Source: Halorussus gelatinilyticus (GTDB lineage Archaea; Halobacteriota; Halobacteria; Halobacteriales; Haladaptataceae). Taken from it: 64,000 bases of DNA. A model generated the notes under the pieces. The model ran no database searches. It worked only from the letters and a program-made list of their open reading frames with translations, and was not told the origin of the DNA. The stretch's first letter is position 1; the number at the start of each line of letters is the position of its first letter. Position numbers and translations under genes: made by a program. Location: assembly GCF_023238445.1 (NCBI RefSeq), contig NZ_CP096658.1, positions 2,232,001-2,296,000 of the forward strand, read 5' to 3'. Shown one piece after another: positions 45,059-55,947 of this stretch.

Positions 45059-45451
45059 ATGGTACACCAAGACAGGACAACTGTCAGCGAGCGAATCGAC
45101 CGCTCGTGTGAACTTCTCCGTAGCGCGTATCGACGTCGCATCATCTACGCTCTCCGGCGAGGCGGTCCGGCCTCCGTCGGCGAACTCGCAGACGTCGTCA
45201 CTGCCGTCGGTCTCGTCGAGGACCGACAGCGCGCGATAGCTTCGCTGGTCCACACGCATCTCCCGAAACTTTCGGAAGCGGGCGTAATCGAGTACGAGGG
45301 TGCCGAAGAGACGGTGTCGCTCGCCGAGAGCGTCGAGGAACTCGAACCGCTTCTCACGGTCGCCGCGCGACAGGAAGTCGATAACGAGCATCTGCCGTTC
45401 TCCGGGGGGAATCGACGCACCGACGCCGTCGCGGGAAAGGTTCCCGAGTAG
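45059..45451 (+). CDS. winged-helix protein, DUF7344-like
   Basis: The 130-residue protein consists mainly of a winged-helix domain (LLRSAYRRRIIYALRRGGPASVGELADVV ... HLPKLSEAGVIEYEG, about 19-82), the layout of the haloarchaeal DUF7344 group of small DNA-binding regulators. A TATA-like GCTTTAAG at 45026-45033 lies about 27 nt before the ATG. It is convergent with a related gene at 45528, making a tail-to-tail pair. Confidence 0.82.
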   Translation: MVHQDRTTVSERIDRSCELLRSAYRRRIIYALRRGGPASVGELADVVTAVGLVEDRQRAIASLVHTHLPKLSEAGVIEYEGAEETVSLAESVEELEPLLTVAARQEVDNEHLPFSGGNRRTDAVAGKVPE

Positions 45452-45527
45452 CCGTCGAACACCGCGTCATCGTACGCCGCATCGTCGTCGAACGTCGCGT
45501 CGCCGGTGTCACCGAAGCGCGATGCGG

Positions 45528-45968
45528 TCAGCTCTCGTTGCGCTCGATGCGGTCGTGCCACGTTTCGAGCCGCTCGCTCCCCCAGTAGCGGACTTCCTCG
45601 GTGCGGGCGTCGTAATCGACCACCCCTGCGTCCACGAGCTTCGGAATGTGGATGTGGTAGAGCGTCGAGTAGACGTGACTCTGCCCCGGTCGCTCGCCGG
45701 TCCGTTCGGCGCGTCGCTCAACGAGGTGGTCGCTGAGTTCGCTTACCGTCGCGGTCCGGTCCGAGGCGTCCCGGAGGTAGGCGACGATAGCTCGCCGGTC
45801 GTGGTTGGCGAGGAGTTCGAGCGTCGCGTCGAGCGAGAGGGTCACGCTCCCGGCCGGTCGGTCGTCGTGCGCTTTCGCTCGGTCCCGTCCGTCGTCGCAC
45901 TCGGCCGGTGCGTCGTCTCGGTCGCCGTCGTTCCCATCGCTCTCGTCGTTTCCACCGTTTTCTGACAT
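45528..45968 (-). CDS. winged-helix protein, DUF7344-like, with acidic N-terminal tail
   Basis: The 146-residue protein has an acidic Asn/Asp/Gly tail (about 1-40) and a winged-helix domain related to its convergent neighbour: TLELLANHDRRAIVAYLRDA, then STLYHIHIPKLVDAGVVDYDARTEEVRYWG. MSENGGNDES at 45968 is used; a GTG at 45989 is an alternative that sits better relative to an AT-rich element near 46010. Targets unknown. Confidence 0.8.
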   Translation of the reverse strand: MSENGGNDESDGNDGDRDDAPAECDDGRDRAKAHDDRPAGSVTLSLDATLELLANHDRRAIVAYLRDASDRTATVSELSDHLVERRAERTGERPGQSHVYSTLYHIHIPKLVDAGVVDYDARTEEVRYWGSERLETWHDRIERNES

Positions 45969-46079
45969 CCGGTTCCGCCTCGCGTACACATCGACGGGGC
46001 AACCCTAATGATTTTGCATAGTATTAGACGGACGGACAGCTTCGAACGAAGAGAGGCCCCGCGGGCGAAGTGACGGCGC

Positions 46080-46904
46080 TCAGAAGTCGCCGGGCAACGA
46101 GTCGCCGAGGACGCGACGGGCGTTCTTGTCGAACACCTTCCGCATGGCGTCCTCGGGCACGTCGAGGGTCAGAATCTCCATGACCGCGACGTTGGGGTGG
46201 GAACTCGGGGCACCGCTCCCGAACAGCACGCGGTCGGGGTGTTCCATCATCGCGCGCTCCAAGAGGTCCCGATACCGGACGTAGCTCGTGTCGAGGTAGC
46301 ACTCGTCGTGGTTCTCCAGCAGGTCAACCGCCTCGGACATCAGGTCGCGGTCGAGCGGGTGGCCGCCGAAGTGGGCCAACACGACCGGCAGCGACCGCGA
46401 GAGCAGGGTCTCCTCGGCCGCGGCGGGTGTGAACCCTTCGCCGCCGTGGACCACGACCGGCAGGCCGACGTCCTCCAGTTGGTCCAAGGTCTCCTCGTCG
46501 GGGAGTCCGTCCTCGGCGGGGTTCAGCTTGAACCCGTGGAATCGGTCGTCGTAGGCGTACTGCTCTACGTCCTCCGGCGAGGTGTGGTGGTCCTTCCGGC
46601 GCGCGGCGAGGTTCCGCAGGCGCGAGGAGGCGCGCTCGCCGGGGTCGCGCGGCCCGTTGATGCGGGCGAACGCGAGGAACGGTCGGTCCACGCTCCGGCG
46701 CGCGACGGCGTTGTTCGCGCTGACGTAACTGCCGCCGTCGCGCGCGCCGGGGAACACCACCGACCTGACGACGCCCGCCTGATGCATCTCCCGTTCTAAC
46801 CTGTCGGGACTTATCGCCCGCCCGCGGGTCTGGACGCTGCCGGCGTCGGCGTCGAGGCGCGCGTGTACGTCCACCACCCGGAAGCGATGCTCCAACTCCA
46901 GCAT
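46080..46904 (-). CDS. amidohydrolase-2-type metal-dependent hydrolase
   Basis: The 274-residue TIM-barrel protein resembles the amidohydrolase 2 group: RVVDVHARLDADAG near the N-terminus (HxR in place of the common HxH), FHGFKLNPAEDGL, VVVHGGEG, VVLAHFGGHPL, and LFGSGAPSSHPNVAVMEI near the end. The first metal motif is altered, so metal use or activity may be changed. An AAAAATACC element about 28 nt upstream is a likely TATA box. Substrate unknown. Confidence 0.82.
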   Translation of the reverse strand: MLELEHRFRVVDVHARLDADAGSVQTRGRAISPDRLEREMHQAGVVRSVVFPGARDGGSYVSANNAVARRSVDRPFLAFARINGPRDPGERASSRLRNLAARRKDHHTSPEDVEQYAYDDRFHGFKLNPAEDGLPDEETLDQLEDVGLPVVVHGGEGFTPAAAEETLLSRSLPVVLAHFGGHPLDRDLMSEAVDLLENHDECYLDTSYVRYRDLLERAMMEHPDRVLFGSGAPSSHPNVAVMEILTLDVPEDAMRKVFDKNARRVLGDSLPGDF

Positions 46905-47085
46905 TGGAGGACGGTTCGGAACTCCGGTATTTTTCAGTGTCGGTTGCGCTCGGCGGGGAGATTCGGAAGCGCCGCGCGAGTAGCGGCCGCGATTCGCACC
47001 GACTCCGCGGTTCGCGGCGACTACGCGACCACTCGAACAGTCGCAAAAGAGGAGAAGAGACAGGTAAGAGAAACGGACGAGAGCG

Positions 47086-49284
<2,199 letters not shown>

Positions 49285-49440
49285 CTATTACAAAAAGGAG
49301 GTGGTTTTAGGCAGACTTGTGTTCCGGTACCAAGAAATAATATTCCCGATTCGCAAAGTAAGTCAAATATCGCCTTCGTGTTGCCGGGTCCAGATGGGGG
49401 CTCCTACGCTTGGCGTACCACTTCGACCACGGAAGAAAAA

Positions 49441-49448
49441 TTTATATA
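49441..49448 (+). promoter_or_regulatory. TATA box of the thermosome gene
   Basis: TTTATATA is preceded by the A-rich GAAGAAAAA, a good BRE. It predicts a start near 49472 and a leader of about 8-10 nt before the ATG at 49482. The strength of the element fits a highly expressed, heat-inducible chaperonin gene. Confidence 0.7.
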
Positions 49449-49481
49449 GAAGTTTAAACATCTTTTAGACGGGGAGTAATC

Positions 49482-51074
49482 ATGAGCGAATCACAGTCCG
49501 GACAGCGACGCATGGGCGGACGACCGATGTTCATCCTCGCGGACGAGACCGAGCGAACGCAGGGCCGAGACGCCCAGTCCTCGAACATCTCCGCCGGAAA
49601 GGCGGTCAGCGAGGCCGTACGCACGACGCTCGGGCCGCGCGGGATGGACAAGATGCTGGTGACCGACACCGGCGACGTGACCATCACCAACGACGGCGCG
49701 ACCATCCTGAACACGATGGACATCGAACACCCCGCGGCCCAGATGATAGTCGAGGTCGCGGACGCACAGGAAGAGGAGGTGGGCGACGGCACGACCACGG
49801 CCGCGGTTCTCGCCGGCGAACTCCTCTCGAAGGCCGAGACCCTGTTGGACGACGACGTGCATCCGACGACCATCGTGGAGGGCTACGCCGAGGCCCGCGA
49901 CATCGCGCTCGACGCCATCGACGGTCTCGTGCTGGACGAGGAGTTGGACGACGACGTCCTGACGAACGTCGCCCAGTCGAGCATGACCGGCAAGGGAACC
50001 GCCGACGTGACGACCGAGAAGTTGGCCGAGGAGGTCGTCAGTGCGGTCCGCCACGTCGAGGGCGAGGAAGGCGTCGTCCGCGACGACGTCCGCGTCCACA
50101 CTCAGACCGGCGGGTCGTCGTCGGCGACCGAACTCGTGGAGGGCGTCATCAGCGAGGCCGAACCGGTCCACGCCAACATGCCCCGCGAGGTTTCGGACGC
50201 AACCATCGCGGTCGTGGACGAGAAGTTCGGGGTCCGCGAGGCGAACGTCGACGCCGAGTACAGCGTCGACAGCGTGGACCAGCTCACCGCCGCGATGGAC
50301 GCAGAGGACCGCGAACTGCGGGAGTACGCCGACGCGCTCTCGTCTGCGGGCGTGGACGTCGTCTTCTCGACCGACTCCATCGACGACCGCCCGGCCGCCT
50401 ACCTCGCCGACGCGGGCATCCTCGCGTTCGAGAATGTGAGCGACGACGAGGCCCGCGCCGTCGCGTCGGCGACCGGCGCGAGTCGGACGAGCAAGGTCGA
50501 AGACGTCGAAGACGCCGACCTCGGGTGGGCCGAGACCGTCCGGGTCCGGACCTTCGCCGACGAGGACCTCGCGTTCGTGGAGGGCGGCGCGGCCGCGGAA
50601 GCGGTCACGATGCTCGTTCGGGGCGGTACGGAACACGTCGTGGACGAACTGGAGCGCGCCCTCTCGGACGCCCTCGACGTGGTGACCGCGGCGCTCGACT
50701 TCGGCGGCGTGGTCGCGGGGGCGGGTGCGACCGAGATCGTCGTCGCCGACCGGGTCCGCGAGGAGGCGGCGAGCATCGAGGGCCGCAAGCAACTCGCGGT
50801 CGAGGCGTTCGCCGACGCGGTGGACGTCCTCCCGCGCACGCTCGCGGAGAACACCGGCATGGACCCCATCGACGGACTCGTCGATCTGCGGGCCGCGAAC
50901 GACGAGCGCGAGGGCCGGTCCGGTATCATCGCGACCGGCCAGCACGGCGAAATCGGCGACCCCGTGGAGTCGGGCGTCCTCGACCCCGTTGCGGTCAAGC
51001 GCGAGGCGTTCGAGTCCGCGACCGAGGCCGCGACGATGATCGCTCGCATCGACGACGTCATCGCCGCGGAGTAA
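49482..51074 (+). CDS. thermosome (group II chaperonin) subunit
   Basis: The 530-residue protein begins [19 protein letters not shown] and has [13 protein letters not shown], the ATP loop [16 protein letters not shown] and [20 protein letters not shown], typical of CCT/thermosome subunits that fold proteins in a double ring. It ends in IDDVIAAE without the Gly-Gly-Met tail of many thermosome subunits. Haloarchaea have two or three subunits; this short-tailed form resembles the Cct3 type, but the paralogue is not certain. Confidence 0.95.
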   Translation: MSESQSGQRRMGGRPMFILADETERTQGRDAQSSNISAGKAVSEAVRTTLGPRGMDKMLVTDTGDVTITNDGATILNTMDIEHPAAQMIVEVADAQEEEVGDGTTTAAVLAGELLSKAETLLDDDVHPTTIVEGYAEARDIALDAIDGLVLDEELDDDVLTNVAQSSMTGKGTADVTTEKLAEEVVSAVRHVEGEEGVVRDDVRVHTQTGGSSSATELVEGVISEAEPVHANMPREVSDATIAVVDEKFGVREANVDAEYSVDSVDQLTAAMDAEDRELREYADALSSAGVDVVFSTDSIDDRPAAYLADAGILAFENVSDDEARAVASATGASRTSKVEDVEDADLGWAETVRVRTFADEDLAFVEGGAAAEAVTMLVRGGTEHVVDELERALSDALDVVTAALDFGGVVAGAGATEIVVADRVREEAASIEGRKQLAVEAFADAVDVLPRTLAENTGMDPIDGLVDLRAANDEREGRSGIIATGQHGEIGDPVESGVLDPVAVKREAFESATEAATMIARIDDVIAAE

Positions 51075-51108
51075 CGGCGTAGCCGCCTCGGATTTCGGGT
51101 CTCCCTCC

Positions 51109-52191
51109 TCACCTCGTCCGCGGCGGAGACTCGACGGACCGCCGCGTCTCCGTCTCGCGCTCGCGTGACTCCTCGCTCCGGCGCTTCGACCGAGAGCGGG
51201 CGAACAGCGCGAGTCCGACCGCGCCGAGGCCCGCGAGCGCCAGACCGGTCAGACTCCGGCGCTGCGTGGTCCGGGTGTACGCGCTCTCCTTCGAGACGTG
51301 CCGGTCGATGTCGCCGCGTTCCTCCAGTTCTCCGGTCGGTTCCTCGATGTTGTTCGGCGCGTCCCGGCGAGGAGACTCCGACTCCTTCTGCATCGGGACG
51401 AACAGCTTCTCCATCACGGTGTCGAGAACCCCCGCGGCGTAGTGGCCGAGCGCGGCCATGCCCTTGGCTCCGCCGCCGACGAACACGTCGCGCTGGGGGT
51501 TCTCCGCGGCGTCGAGGATAGCGCGGGCAACCGTCTCGGGCGTGTAGACCGGCGGCGGGAGCGTGGCCTCCTCGTCCATGTAGTTCTTCGCGTGTTCCGG
51601 GTACGGCGTGTCGATGGAGGCGGGTTTGACCAGCGTAACCGAGACGGGCGCGCCCTCCTGCTCCAGTTCCATCCGGAGCGCGTCGGTAAAGCCCTTGACG
51701 GCGTGCTTACTCGCCGAGTAGCTCCCCTGAAGCGGGATTGCCCGGTCCGAGGCGACGCTCCCGATGTTGATTATCGCGCCGCCGCGCTCTTTCAGGAGGT
51801 TCGCGGCTTCGAGCGACCCGTAGAGCAGTCCCCAGACGTTCGTGTCGAACTGCTCGCGCATGTCCTCGACCGGCGTGTCCTCCAGTTTGCCGTAGAGGAA
51901 CGCCCCGGCGACGTTGACCCACGTGTCGAACCCGCCGTAGGCGTCGCGCGCGGTCGCCGCTATCTTCCGCACGTCGTCGCGGTCGCTCACGTCGGCGACG
52001 ACGTAGGTCGCCTCGCCGCCCGACTGTCGTATCTCGTCGGTCAACTCCCGGAGGGCGTCTTCGCTCCGGGCCGCGGCGACCACCCGCGCGCCGCGCTCGG
52101 CCGCCATCCGCGCGGTCGTCAGGCCGATGCCGGAGGACGCGCCGGTGACGACGACGACCTGCTCTTCGAGGGGTTTCAGGTCCACGCTCAT
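51109..52191 (-). CDS. SDR-family oxidoreductase with C-terminal membrane anchor
   Basis: The 360-residue protein has a classical short-chain dehydrogenase domain: VVVTGASSGIG (13-23), NVAGAF, and the catalytic GSYSASKHAVKG (Tyr and Lys). After about residue 260 it continues with a linker and one predicted membrane helix (SLTGLALAGLGAVGLALFA, about 315-333) followed by an Arg/Glu-rich end. The anchor is unusual for SDRs. Its ATG overlaps the stop of a possible small ORF upstream. Confidence 0.88.
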   Translation of the reverse strand: MSVDLKPLEEQVVVVTGASSGIGLTTARMAAERGARVVAAARSEDALRELTDEIRQSGGEATYVVADVSDRDDVRKIAATARDAYGGFDTWVNVAGAFLYGKLEDTPVEDMREQFDTNVWGLLYGSLEAANLLKERGGAIINIGSVASDRAIPLQGSYSASKHAVKGFTDALRMELEQEGAPVSVTLVKPASIDTPYPEHAKNYMDEEATLPPPVYTPETVARAILDAAENPQRDVFVGGGAKGMAALGHYAAGVLDTVMEKLFVPMQKESESPRRDAPNNIEEPTGELEERGDIDRHVSKESAYTRTTQRRSLTGLALAGLGAVGLALFARSRSKRRSEESRERETETRRSVESPPRTR

Positions 52192-52355
52192 CGCGAATCT
52201 CCCTCGGTACTGTCCCCTGCGTCGCCGCTGGCGCTAGTGCGTTTGTCGGTGCTAACGCGTGCGTCGGTGCTGGTGCGTGCCGTCGCGTCGAGGCGGACGG
52301 AAGCGGTCGCGCGCTCCTGTCCGACCGACCTCGCGTCGGTTTCGGTTCGTGTCAT
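52188..52355 (-). CDS. possible 55-residue ORF overlapping the SDR start
   Basis: The frame starts MTRTETDARSVGQERATASV and stops in an ATGA overlap with the SDR start, the arrangement seen in true operons here. It is rich in Thr/Ser/Asp/Arg with no hydrophobic core, and partly comes from a GCGTCGGTGCTGGTGCG-type repeat. It may be a disordered small protein or chance. No homology can be claimed. Confidence 0.35.
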   Translation of the reverse strand: MTRTETDARSVGQERATASVRLDATARTSTDARVSTDKRTSASGDAGDSTEGDSR

Positions 52356-52462
52356 GGTGGAAACTCCGACCCCCTGTCGGGATTCCTTACCAACATCACG
52401 ACGTCCTTAATCTCGGTGGCAGAACCGTGGGCGAGTCCAAGCGAGAGCGAGACGAGTGGGAG

Positions 52463-53257
52463 TCAGCGCAGTTCCGCGCCGCCGGAACAGACCTCGGTCC
52501 GGTTCTCCAGCACGCCCTCGACGCCCACCGCGAACACCGTCTCGCCGACCATCGCCATGCTCGCCGCTCCGCCGGCGGCTTCGACCGCCGCGACAGCCTC
52601 TCGAACGTCGTCGGTCGGCAGGTCGATGGCTTGGGCGAACTCCCACGAGTCGCGGGTCAGTCCGGCTAGCGACGGGTCCTCGGGGAGCGCGTCGAGGGTC
52701 GCCGACCCCTCGCGGGCGATTCGTTCCATCAGGTCCTCGTCGGCCAGCGCCTCCTCGGTGGCGATGGGGCCGAACGACGAGTACTCGACGGGCGTCTCGC
52801 GTTCGAACTTCCGGGGGTCGCCGCCGTCGCCGACGACCAGTCCGCCGCGGTTCTGGACGAACACGTCGCCGAGACCCGTCCCGGCCTCGACCTCCGCGCG
52901 GTGGGCGAGTTCGACCAACTCCTCGCGGGAGTAGTCGAGTCCGAACTCGGCGTTCGCGGCGATGAGGGTTGCGAGGGTCGCGGCACCGCTCGCGCCGAAC
53001 CCGCGCCCGATGGGAACCTCGGCGGTCAAGTCGGCGCGAGCGGCCACGTCCAACTCGCGGAGCGCGAGTTCGACCGGTTCGAAGTCGGTCGGCTCGCCGC
53101 CCAACCTGACGACCGGTTCCGTCGGGTCCTGTGCGTCTACTCTCCGTACGTCCGCGATTACGCCGTCGGCGATGGCCACGCTCGCGCCCTTCGACCGGTC
53201 TGCGGTCTCGGCGGGCGCGAAGACGGCGGTGACGCTTCCGGGGGCGAACGCTCGCAT
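52463..53257 (-). CDS. pantoate kinase (archaeal coenzyme A biosynthesis)
   Basis: The 264-residue GHMP kinase begins MRAFAPGSVTAVFAP and has the phosphate loop VPIGRGFGASGAATLA (81-96) and a GTGLGDVFVQNRGGLVV motif typical of archaeal pantoate kinase. In archaea this enzyme phosphorylates pantoate before it is joined to beta-alanine, replacing the bacterial order. MfnA at 9.9 kb could supply the beta-alanine. Start ATG at 53257. Confidence 0.92.
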   Translation of the reverse strand: MRAFAPGSVTAVFAPAETADRSKGASVAIADGVIADVRRVDAQDPTEPVVRLGGEPTDFEPVELALRELDVAARADLTAEVPIGRGFGASGAATLATLIAANAEFGLDYSREELVELAHRAEVEAGTGLGDVFVQNRGGLVVGDGGDPRKFERETPVEYSSFGPIATEEALADEDLMERIAREGSATLDALPEDPSLAGLTRDSWEFAQAIDLPTDDVREAVAAVEAAGGAASMAMVGETVFAVGVEGVLENRTEVCSGGAELR

Positions 53258-53359
53258 ACCCGAGAGTGGGCGCGAGTCCCATTTGAACCCTCGGGACGCG
53301 GCGACCGGCCGACGACCGTTTACCGCTCGGGCGGGTAAGTGCCCGGCGTGACCGAACGC

Positions 53360-54361
53360 ATGCACGCGGTCGCCATCGAGGAGTTCGGCGACCCGGAGGT
53401 CTTCGAGGACCGCGAGTTCGACCGACCCGACCCCGACGCCGCGGAGGTGCTGGTCCGGGTCGAGGCGTCGAGCGTCAACCCGGTCGAGTACAAGATTCGG
53501 CGCGGCGACCTGCCGCCGTTCGCGCCCGACTTCCCCGCGATTTTGGGATGCGACGCCGCGGGCGTCGTCGAGGCGGTCGGCGACGACGTGACCGCCTTCG
53601 AGGAGGGTGACGAGGTGTACGGCATGGTCGGCGGCGTCACCGGCGCGCAGGGAGCCTACGCCGAGTACGTCCCCGCTCACGCCGACCTGCTCGCGCCCGT
53701 GCCCGACTCGCTGTCGTTCGCCGAGGCCGCCGCGCTCCCCGTCGTGGGTCTCACCGCGTGGGAGATGCTGGTGGACAAGGCCGACGCGGGCGACGGCGAC
53801 TCGGCGCTCGTCTACGGCGGTGCGGGCGGCGTCGGCCACGTCGGCGTCCAACTGGCCGACTGGCTCGGCGCGGACGTGTACGCGACCGGTTCGACCGAGC
53901 GCAAGCGCGAGTTAGCCGCCGACCTCGGCGCGTCGGCGACCATCGACTACACCGAGACCGACCCCGACGAGTACGTCGCCGAACACGCCGACGGTGAGGG
54001 GTTCGACGTTGTGTTCGACCCGGTGGGCGACGACCACCTCCAGACCGCATTCGAGGCGGTCGCGCCGTTCGAGCGCGTCGTCACTACTGAGTCGAGTTCG
54101 ACGCAGGACCTCTCGGCGTTGCACCAGAAGGCGCTCTCGCTCGGCGTCGTCCTGTCGATTCTGCCCGTCCTCCGCGGGCAGGGCCGCGAGCGCGTCGGCG
54201 AGCGCTTCCGGCGAATCAACGAGGTCGTGGCCGATGGTGGTCTGAAACCGGTACTGGACGACGAACAGTTCGCGCTGACCGCCGAGGGCGTCGCCGACGC
54301 CCACCGGTACGCCGAGGAGGAAGATCACATCGGCAAGATTTCGCTCGTCCGGAAGGCGTGA
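53360..54361 (+). CDS. zinc-independent quinone oxidoreductase-type MDR protein
   Basis: The 333-residue protein of the medium-chain dehydrogenase/reductase family begins MHAVAIEEFGDPEVF, as quinone reductases do, with NPVEYKIRRGDLP, GCDAAGVVEAVG, the NADPH loop YGGAGGVGHVGVQLADWLG (about 152-170) and no structural zinc cysteines. It probably reduces quinones or enones. GTG codons at 53339 and 53348 would give slightly longer forms; the ATG at 53360 matches the family N-terminus. Confidence 0.88.
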   Translation: MHAVAIEEFGDPEVFEDREFDRPDPDAAEVLVRVEASSVNPVEYKIRRGDLPPFAPDFPAILGCDAAGVVEAVGDDVTAFEEGDEVYGMVGGVTGAQGAYAEYVPAHADLLAPVPDSLSFAEAAALPVVGLTAWEMLVDKADAGDGDSALVYGGAGGVGHVGVQLADWLGADVYATGSTERKRELAADLGASATIDYTETDPDEYVAEHADGEGFDVVFDPVGDDHLQTAFEAVAPFERVVTTESSSTQDLSALHQKALSLGVVLSILPVLRGQGRERVGERFRRINEVVADGGLKPVLDDEQFALTAEGVADAHRYAEEEDHIGKISLVRKA

Positions 54362-54441
54362 GACAACACTCCGCTTTCGAGAATCCGGCCCGTCGTTTCG
54401 AGTAGCAACCTTTGTATCCGCACCCGCAGAACCCCGGAGCA

Positions 54442-55251
54442 ATGACCGCGTTCTTCGACCGCCTCGCCGACCGTATCGAGCGAATCGACAGCATCGTCTC
54501 GGTCGGGTTGGACCCCGACACCGACCGCCTGCCCGACGACGTTCGGGACGCCGACCTGCCTCGCTGGGAGTTCAACCGCCGCATCATCGACGCGACCTGC
54601 GACCACGCCGCGGTCTTCAAGCCCAACGCGGCGTTCTACGAGGACCCGGACGGCTGGCGCGCCTTGGAGAAGACGGTCGAACACGCCCGCGACGCGGGGG
54701 TTCCGGTCCTGCTCGACGCCAAGCGCGCCGACATCGGCAACACCTCTCGGCAGTACGCGACGGTTCTGGACTCGGTGGACGCCATCACGCTCAACCCCTT
54801 CCTCGGACGGGACTCGCTCGCGCCGTTCCTCGACCGAGATGAAGCGGGATGCTTCCTGCTCTGTCGGACCTCGAACCCCGGCGGCGCGGACGTGCAAGAG
54901 TTGGAACTCGCCGACGGCGACCTCGTGTACGAGCGCGTCGCCGACCTCGCCAGCGAGTGGAGCGCGGCCGGCAACCGGAACGTCGGGTTGGTCGTCGGTG
55001 CGACGACGCCGGACGAACTTCGGACCGTCCGCGAGCGCGTGCCGGACCTCCCGTTCCTCGTCCCCGGCGTCGGCGCGCAGGGCGGCGACGCCGAGGCCGC
55101 CGCGACGTACGCCACCGCGACCAACGGCGCGGGTCTGGTCAACTCCACCCGCGGCATCATCTTCGCCGGCGAGGACTCCGACCGGTCGTACGCCGACGCC
55201 GCCGGAGACGCCGCGCGCGACCTGAAAGAGCGTCTGAACCAGTATCGCTGA
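54442..55251 (+). CDS. pyrF: orotidine 5'-phosphate decarboxylase
   Basis: The 269-residue enzyme has FDRLADRIERIDSIVSVGLDPD near the start, Lys60 in FKPNAAF, the catalytic network LLDAKRADIGNT (Asp92, Lys94, Asp97) and VPGVGAQGGD. It is the long PyrF type and makes UMP in pyrimidine synthesis. AACCTTTGTATCC at about 54408-54420 is a likely TATA element for this start; the in-frame ATG at 54412 would be too close. Confidence 0.95.
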   Translation: MTAFFDRLADRIERIDSIVSVGLDPDTDRLPDDVRDADLPRWEFNRRIIDATCDHAAVFKPNAAFYEDPDGWRALEKTVEHARDAGVPVLLDAKRADIGNTSRQYATVLDSVDAITLNPFLGRDSLAPFLDRDEAGCFLLCRTSNPGGADVQELELADGDLVYERVADLASEWSAAGNRNVGLVVGATTPDELRTVRERVPDLPFLVPGVGAQGGDAEAAATYATATNGAGLVNSTRGIIFAGEDSDRSYADAAGDAARDLKERLNQYR

Positions 55252-55551
55252 GCTACCAGCAAGCGCTCGGTGACGCCTTCAACCGGCGAACGCTCTGCCG
55301 ATCAAATCACACCTCTGGGTGGACTGAAAGGGGCCGCCCGCTCGCGGTCACGCGAGCGAAGCGAGGTTTCTGCCGAAGATATGTCGCTGAGCGACCGCGA
55401 TCGGGCGGGGGCTTTCGACGCGTTCTCCTCATTGTTTTCGACAGTCATTCTCGTGGCCGTCGCCGAAGCATCTTCGGTTAGGGCGAAATCCAGAATATCA
55501 ATGCGGCCTAGTACCGACACGCCTAATCGCCACCGCTCCTAATCGCCGACC
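55252..55551. other. intergenic stretch, possible dispersed haloarchaeal repeat
   Basis: No convincing gene in 300 bp. GGTGGACTGAAAGGGGCCG near 55319 and CGGGCGGGGGCTTTCGA (55402-55418) look like fragments of a non-coding repeat; the inverse of the second, 17 nt, also occurs at 40614-40630. Before the next gene CCTAATCGCC occurs twice, 16 bp apart. Confidence 0.45.
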
Positions 55552-55824
55552 GTGACTTCCGACTCGACGATTTCGAGCCGACCCATCTTCGCCGGCGTCT
55601 CCGTCGTCGTCGTCCTCGTGGCGGGCGGTATCGGCGCTATCGTCGGCGCGTCCGGACAGAAGCGCGAGGTGGCGATGAACCTGCTGGGCGTGGTGTCGTT
55701 CCAGATGTCGCCGGTCGTGATGGCCGCGTTCGGCATGGTCCTGACCGCGAGCGTGCTGGCGCTCCTGTTCGGTCTCGTCAGCGTCGCGTCCCGGTACGAC
55801 GACGAGACCGGCGAGCGCGCCTGA
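55552..55824 (+). CDS. small two-helix membrane protein
   Basis: The 90-residue protein has two membrane helices (about 12-31 and 51-77) joined by a loop GASGQKREVAMNLLGVVSFQMS, and a short acidic tail. It starts with GTG. No known domain; small membrane proteins of this form are common and uncharacterised in haloarchaea. A transporter gene follows with its own start, so the link is unclear. Confidence 0.68.
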   Translation: MTSDSTISSRPIFAGVSVVVVLVAGGIGAIVGASGQKREVAMNLLGVVSFQMSPVVMAAFGMVLTASVLALLFGLVSVASRYDDETGERA

Positions 55825-55947
55825 GGCGGGACGAGCGAACGCGCTTCCGATTCTGCGACGACTGTGGACCGAACGCCGAGCCGAAGCCACAACACTGATA
55901 GAGGCGACCAAGGCTGAAACTCGCCCGGCACCTACGTGTCGAACGGA

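Noticed and set aside
55270-55542. Open frames on both strands after pyrF
   Set aside because: They run through what looks like a dispersed non-coding repeat and have no supporting signals.
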